Part shown: in pieces, positions 58,046-64,000 of the stretch | How positions within the stretch are numbered: position 1 is the stretch's first letter | Layout: every line of letters begins with the position of its first letter | From: Rhipicephalus microplus | Taxonomy: Eukaryota > Arthropoda > Arachnida > Ixodida > Ixodidae | Assembly: GCF_043290135.1 (NCBI RefSeq) | Contig: NC_134710.1 | Span: 315,826,116 to 315,890,115 of the forward strand | Length of the DNA stretch: 64,000 bases | Direction of reading: 5' to 3' | Program-made: the position numbers and the translations under genes | The notes under the pieces: generated by a model | Told to the model about the DNA's origin: nothing | What the model saw: the letters and a program-made list of their open reading frames with translations, nothing else | Databases searched by the model: none

Positions 58046-58576
58046 GAAATGTTGATGGATCATGCTCTCTCGCGCATGTGCGTGTAATTTTGTACGGGCC
58101 TAATGCAGATGGCTTCATGATAGTCAGAGCCGCCACCCCTCCCTTGGCGCTGGCTTGCGACATTTATTAAGAGATTCACTTTGGTCCCCATCCATATTTA
58201 GCTGACGGTTTGCTCTCTTTTTAGTGTGGCGAGATAGATTTTTGGTGCATACTTATGACGCACTACAGTGCCAAAATAACTTATTGATAGAACAAACATA
58301 AACGATGACGACGAGCTCCTGTGAAGCAGTAGTCCTAGCTGGCTGGTACATCTGCACCTCTTCACTAGGCTAAGACATATGACACTGTAGAACATGCCAT
58401 CCCCTTCAATTTATAAAAAATCTTGAACTTCCCCCGATATGTCATTTATTGGGTGTATGAATTTATAAAGGATAGGAAATTGTATTGTTACTGACAAGGT
58501 TTATCCTCCTAAATATACCATTTGTTCAGTGCAGTCCGAAACTTTGATCCTCTCTCGCGTTTTATTTTTATTACAT

Positions 58577-58830
58577 TATTGAGCTCAGTTCTGCTTCACA
58601 ATGACGTCCAACTGTACATATCTGCTGATGACATTGTGTGCTTCGCTGCTGCTTGTGATATTCACTCTTCGCACGCAACACTACAACCATATTTTCGATC
58701 ATTAGCGTTATGGTTTCAATTTGGGTGCATGTTAAAGAACCCTAGGTGGTCTAAATTTCCGGAGCTCTCCACTATGGCGTCTCTCATAATCATATCGTGC
58801 TTTTGAAACACTATTCCCCACATATCAGTA
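58577..58830 (+). pseudogene. Unit C: LINE RT fragment fused to half a Ruka
   Basis: Identical architecture to 36129-36383: LSSVLLHNDVQLYISADDIV then, from 58719, the Ruka body (GGGTGCATGTTAAAGAACCC). Confidence 0.8.
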
Positions 58831-60209
58831 TAAGAATTATGATCTTAACGTATTGGAATGACCTTAACTGTTACAAAAATTTTAAGGATTGTTTTTCTTT
58901 TAAATTTGGCACATGGCGTTGCCCTTTAGTACCGCCGGGAAATGATCTCTCAAAACGACTTTATTGCATACTACAATTGGACGAAACACTACCATAAGTG
59001 AAAATAAATAAAACAAAATAAATCTAAGGCAATCAAATGGCAAACTTGGTCGACACGCAAGTGCCTTACGGAGGGACATTCTAATTATTCTTTACCGTAT
59101 GTATGTTCGCCGGGTTCTAGAACTTGGCTGTGTTTTACAATGGGGAGCCATCATACAAAAATAATATCTCGTTTTCTTAGAGAGAGAGGCTCATCAGAGT
59201 TGTTTCGAGGTTCCGAATGTTACTGCGACAAGTGTGTTATATCAAGAAGCCCGAATGCCCACCCTAACTTGTAGATTTACCGTGCCCACTATCCATGTCC
59301 GGCAATTCTGGACATCAACAACTAGCGCCATTTGTTGAAAGTCCTGCAAAACGGCAGCGTAACTCTAAGGAGACGACCTTAAAACATTTATCACAGCCCA
59401 AAGCCAGAGTATATGCTAATAGACTCCGTATATATGATGTGGGCGTATATATTTCATAATCAGAGAAAGTTCGCTCTGTTCCCATGACATTTCTGGGTTC
59501 GAGAGTGACGTTTATATGCTATGAGAGACTTCATTGAAGAGAATTTCAAAAATTTGTATAAAAACAAGTAGCCTTGGTCTACTTAAGTCACTCAAGTTAC
59601 AAAATGTTGACGACTCTGTCTTCGTGCCTGTGAACATTGGTTGATGACGTTTGACGGGCACTTTGGTAAACACGTCTTTTGCAGTGAAACTCCTTTGCAG
59701 GGACACACGCACTTCGTGGCGCTTTCGGTTACTACAACACTTAAATGTTTGCAGCTCTTTTATGTAAGGTTGTTTTTCTTAAGGCTGCTCAACATGCGCC
59801 GAGTATTCATGCTGTGTAGATCTTACGTTGATTATTAGCAATAACATGTCTCTGATAACATAGAGTAAACAATCAAAGATAAGAATAGCTCTTCCTCATG
59901 CAATGTAAGTAGTACCAATCGACAAGACACATTGATATACATACATATTCTTCTTTCATAAACATAGTAAATAATGGTATACTGTTGAATGTAACAATTA
60001 AAATAAAAGATGTGAGAAAACTGTCAGCTTAGTAGGATATAATACAGTTATATTTATCGGTAGTATTGCCATTCACGCAATTATATTTGATTATGGCCGC
60101 ATGTAAATAAACAACAGTAAAATTCGTTTAATGGTTCGGAGTAAAAAAGACTATACTGACAAGAAAACGAGTGACTGTGTAAGTTTTCTTGTTTCCACTT
60201 TCGTGCTCT

Positions 60210-60515
60210 GCAAGCGTGGTACCGTTTAGCAGATCCCTCTTACACGTGGCCAATCATGCGTGGAGCAGAGCGGCCGTCGCATTATAGTGCGTTTAATAGA
60301 GCACAGAAATTCGCCCAGGAATTCAAATGCCTTGCATCTGGCATCTCACTGCAGCACATGTGGCAGTTCATCTGTTTTTGCCGATACGTAGGTTTCCTCG
60401 AAGCCCAGATCCCAGATAACTCGGGAAGAGATAGAGGCTTTACATTGTAAACGAATGTATCAAGCGTGCGTCAGTGAGCCATCGTTATGTCTCACAGAAA
60501 AAGAGTTCGCATACT
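60210..60515 (+). pseudogene. Unit C: Penelope-like GIY-YIG domain relic
   Basis: Same segment as in units A and B: QIPLTRGQSC-type start, NALHLASHLTAAHVAV-type middle and CVSEPSLCLTEKE end, with stops in common positions. Confidence 0.78.
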
Positions 60516-60889
60516 TTCTCCACACATGCGCCTTCAAATGATACCTTATGTAACTTTTTATATTCCTTTTTGACATTTCGGCGCAATGTTGTTATGTTTT
60601 TTTTTCAGGTCTTTATTTGACGTTCTTAGGTTCTTCAAATATCAATTTCAGTTGCGAGTAAGCGCTCGCTTGTGCCCTCTTGTTTCTTTGTTCATCGTTT
60701 TGGGCTGTAACTGAAAAATCCCTCGTACAAAAAAGCCCAACATTCAATAATACTGCATTTCAACTGCAAGTGTATTTCTCTGCAGCTTAAAATGTCATCG
60801 TCACACACCCCGAAGAAATATGCCTGTGTTATTTGCCTGTGCGCTTCTTCTCAGATATGCATTATCATAATCATCATCATCCGTCTGGG

Positions 60890-62394
60890 TCCCTGTCCTC
60901 ATCTTCACTGGGTGCCACCACAATCACCATCGGGTGTGCGCGCGCTCAGTCTCCGAATGCGCGTTCGCTGCTGCGCTTGACTGGGAGGTCCCCTGGCAGC
61001 GCCAGTCTCGGTCGGCCAGCGCTGCTTATCCCCGGCTTGCGAGGCTGCCCCTCCATGTACAGCATAGTGAAGTCTGCATCTGAGCGGGTTGCACAGCATG
61101 AGTCACCCGCCTCATGGTCCCCAGGGGACATCACCGCCTCCATCGTGGGTACCACTATCGCCTGGGAGGTTGCCAGGAAAGGACCCCAGGAATTTCCGCC
61201 TGCAGTAGCCTCTGAAACTGGCAGGTCGGCGACAGCCCCAGGTCCGGTGGCTGTGACCCCATGTATGCCGGTCTCTGCTGCAGCCGCTGCTGCCCTTAGT
61301 TTCGTGGACCACGGCAGCAGTGAAGCGGCGGCCGCGTTGGAGGCTATCTCCGCGACGGAAGCAGCCACTTAGGTGTCAGTGGACACCTGGTCACAGCTGG
61401 GCAGTGCCGTGCTGCTGCAAGTGTCTTTACTGCCACCTTCATTACCACCCTGGTCGTACGCCCACCAGGGACAGTCGTAGATAAAAGCCCGGGAAGCGGC
61501 ACCCGTGGTGCCGCTGCCGCAACGCTCCGTGCCTGCGACCGCTGTGGTCGAAGCGTCGCAAGCGTCCTTGATCTTGTTCCAGCTTGTGCTGTTTTCGCGG
61601 TACTGCTGGGAGGCGGCTGCCGAGAGCTCCTCGCTGCCGGGACCGGACCTCTCGTGGTGGCTAGTTTGACGACCGGAGTGGTGCTTCGCCGCCTGCCTGT
61701 ACTCTTCGTTCCCACTCTCGAGCGGTTACTGTACGTTCTCTTCGACGAAGCAGCGCACAATTTCCTGATTCCTGTACTCTTCCTTCAGTGCTTCTTCGAT
61801 TTCGACTAGGATCAGAGGCTTGCTACCTTTCGCACGATCCGCCTGTCGAGTTTTGCACGAGCACACCCGTTGGAAGTTATCGCTGTAAATGGAGCCGCAG
61901 TAAACCGCACCACAGCGGTTGCAGGAGGCCACCGATCGCCGACATCTGATTTCGGTGGTACCAGTTCCAGGCTTGCGGGTTACCTTGAGTGACGAGTCGC
62001 CTCTGTCCGACAAGGCGTCCCATACGTAGTCTTTGCATACCTGCATCGGCCCCTTGGTCGCCAGCGAACTTTGGAAGTCTCCTCCAGCTGTGCGAGCCTC
62101 ATCGGGCGTCATTTTGAGCATATTCTGGGTCTACACATTGGACGGAAGAAGCACCGGTGCACTTGAGTGAGTTGGCGGCGGGCCCATGTGCTTTTCGAGC
62201 ACGTTGACAGCACCGCTGCTGGCACTCCGTGGTCGGCATCCGCCACCTTTGGGACAGAACGCCATACCGGTATCATCAGGGGCGTCATTTTCGTGCTTTG
62301 CCTTGTAGTCTGCCACCAGACCATCGAGATGCTCCTTCACAGTTGTCGTATCCTCGGCAAAGTTGATGAGGCTCATGTCGCTTATGATCAACAT
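60890..62394 (-). pseudogene. Unit C: GC-rich coding block of unknown function
   Basis: Nearly identical to the block of unit B, same orientation. The first frame begins MLIISDMSLINFAED at 62394 but has an extra stop at codon 88 (SAPVLLPSNV-stop-TQNMLKM), where unit B has a tryptophan codon. Cysteine spacing (CRRSVASCNRCGAVYCG) is kept. The stops after CFVEENV(Q) and before VAASVAE are shared with unit B. Confidence 0.65.
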
Positions 62395-62478
62395 GTTGTC
62401 TTGTGATAGTATGTTGCGTTATAATATATACACGCCATAATACATACATATATATTACATAAAATATTAGGGTGATCA

Positions 62479-62670
62479 CCCCCGCTGTAGCTCAGTTGGT
62501 AGAGCGCCGGAGGCGTAATTCAAATGTCACGGGTTCGGTTCCTGTCCGTGGCAAATCATCTTTTCTTGCAATTTTCTCTCTACATTTTTTACTACAATTA
62601 CCATACTAACATTTCTTATACTATTTCTAACAACATTGTGTGTTATTCCTCAGTCATACTGAAAATATTT
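62479..62670 (+). mobile_element. Unit C: SINE-B
   Basis: Best preserved head of the three: GCTGTAGCTCAGTTGGTAGA, then ACGGGTTCGGTTCCTGT, whose T-arm can pair (ACGGG/CCTGT around a 7-base loop). The rest does not form a proper cloverleaf. Confidence 0.75.
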
Positions 62671-63621
62671 GAGGCACTTGTTTCCATCGCGAAGAAAGAC
62701 AGTTGACCTGGTGCCTTGTTAAACTTAAATCATATATAAATATAGCTTGTTCATTTGTGGAATTTTACAGGAGAACACGTGTATTGGGCACAGCACGTCA
62801 AGCACGTGATGTTCATAGAAGCTTCTTATTCAACGTGACATTTCTTGCCACTGGAGTACACCGATCAACGAACTTCTATTTAGCACGTATAAATCAATTA
62901 AACAACTTTTAGCAGCGCCCGACCTTCAAGTTGAAGAGGAGAACGCATTAGCGCAATCGAGCTTCGTTCGCGTCGCCTTCTCAGTCGCTAGATTCACTTA
63001 ATTTCTCGGTTGACACACCCACACTGCAGCAAGGGAAAGTAAACCTGTGCGAGTAACATATAGTGTTTAAAAATATCCGACACTGCATTATCTAAGAACA
63101 CGATGCAAAAGGCTCGCTAGGGCATAATTTTTTTCTGAGATCCTGACGGTTACAGGCGTAAATTCGTCGCAAAAGACTTTGTGGTGCTGACAACGATGAT
63201 TACTTATTCTTGCGCACTTGGGAATAGATCGACCTTCAAAGCAACTACCCATCGTGCAGTTTGAGTGTACGATGTTTGTGCAATTTTACACTCTGCCACC
63301 CAATATTACATTTGAGATGGGGGCTACTCGCACAACAAAACATTCTGATAGTTTCTTTTTAGAGAAACAGCGTAAAACACAAATTTTCAGTGCAAAGTCT
63401 TATATTGGATTTCCGCTCAAGCCAAATATTCATATTCTTTATTTATTTGTATCAATCTCCAATTCCGCCCCTTGGGAGACACTTATTTTCGCTAAGAATA
63501 CCAGCCACCAATGAAATCATGCGCTGCTGCAAAACGTGTGGTTGTTGTAATATTCAATGTAACAATCCTCGTTCACATTAGTGACGCCTTTGCTAAGACA
63601 ACTATTCACTGTTTGTAGTGC

Positions 63622-63750
<129 letters not shown>

Positions 63751-63914
63751 ATGATTATATAAATCTCAATACTACTATTATTACCATTTTGTTATCATCA
63801 TCATCACCACTTAACCAGAAAGTGATATTTGTTTGTGGTTATCAAGCGTGTTGGATGTCCTAGCGTTGTCAAGAAAAGATGTTTTTTAACTGCGAAGAAC
63901 TTTTTTAATATTGG

Positions 63915-63915
<1 letters not shown>

Positions 63916-64000
<85 letters not shown>
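63916..64000. repeat. (TATC)n microsatellite, unit D, cut by the window edge
   Basis: At least 21 perfect TATC units; the tract and the tandem array continue beyond the window. Confidence 0.97.

Overview
The window reads as nuclear DNA of a hard tick, most likely a metastriate ixodid (Rhipicephalus/Dermacentor/Hyalomma type). The evidence is about fourteen copies or fragments of the tRNA-derived SINE known in ixodid ticks as Ruka, several other tRNA-headed SINEs, degenerate I-clade, RTE-clade and CR1/L2-like LINEs, Penelope-like GIY-YIG remnants, a Ty3/Gypsy relic, and long TATC, ATA and CAA microsatellites. No bacterial, plasmid, organellar or CRISPR signal is present. Family names below come from motif reading, not from database searches.

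Region 1 (1-13.4 kb) holds the one convincing host gene: a minus-strand M13 (neprilysin/endothelin-converting-enzyme type) membrane metallopeptidase-like gene. Exon 1 is 13414-13312, exon 2 is 8122-7779 (membrane anchor and first ectodomain cysteines), and exon 3 is 2605-1405 (rest of the N-terminal M13 domain). Splice phases agree at both junctions. The zinc-binding HExxH part should lie left of the window. The two introns of about 5.2 kb hold a Gypsy element lacking its reverse transcriptase, a LINE 3' end, an (AT)n tract grown next to a SINE tail, a MITE-like element and Ruka SINEs; a Penelope-like fragment lies in the intron after exon 3.

Region 2 (13.4-28.3 kb) is intergenic transposon DNA: a degenerate I-clade LINE (17.1-21.9 kb) with a Ruka inserted between its ORFs, SINE and LTR-like copies, a dead RTE-type LINE (24.2-27.1 kb), and one weak candidate terminal exon at 27.4-27.6 kb.

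Region 3 (28.3-41.0 kb) and region 5 (57.0-64.0 kb, running off the right edge) are head-to-tail arrays of one composite unit of about 5.9-6.0 kb. The unit contains, in order, an ATA tract, a TATC tract, a LINE RT fragment fused to half a Ruka, a Penelope-like GIY-YIG relic, a GC-rich coding block of unknown identity on the opposite strand, and a tRNA-headed SINE. The second unit (B) and third unit (C) are almost identical. In the first unit (A) the coding block is inverted.

Region 4 (41.4-57.0 kb) separates the arrays. It contains a fold-back element (41.4-45.8 kb) whose two arms each carry the start of a SWIM-zinc-finger gene. One arm is broken by a MITE-like element full of GGTAGTAAC motifs, itself invaded by a CR1-like LINE. 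An L2/CR1-like fragment follows, then a long minus-strand I-clade LINE (53.7-47.1 kb) whose RNase H domain contains a four-fold, 63-codon tandem repeat and whose ORF1 is split by two Ruka insertions. Another LINE fragment and unassigned DNA complete the region.
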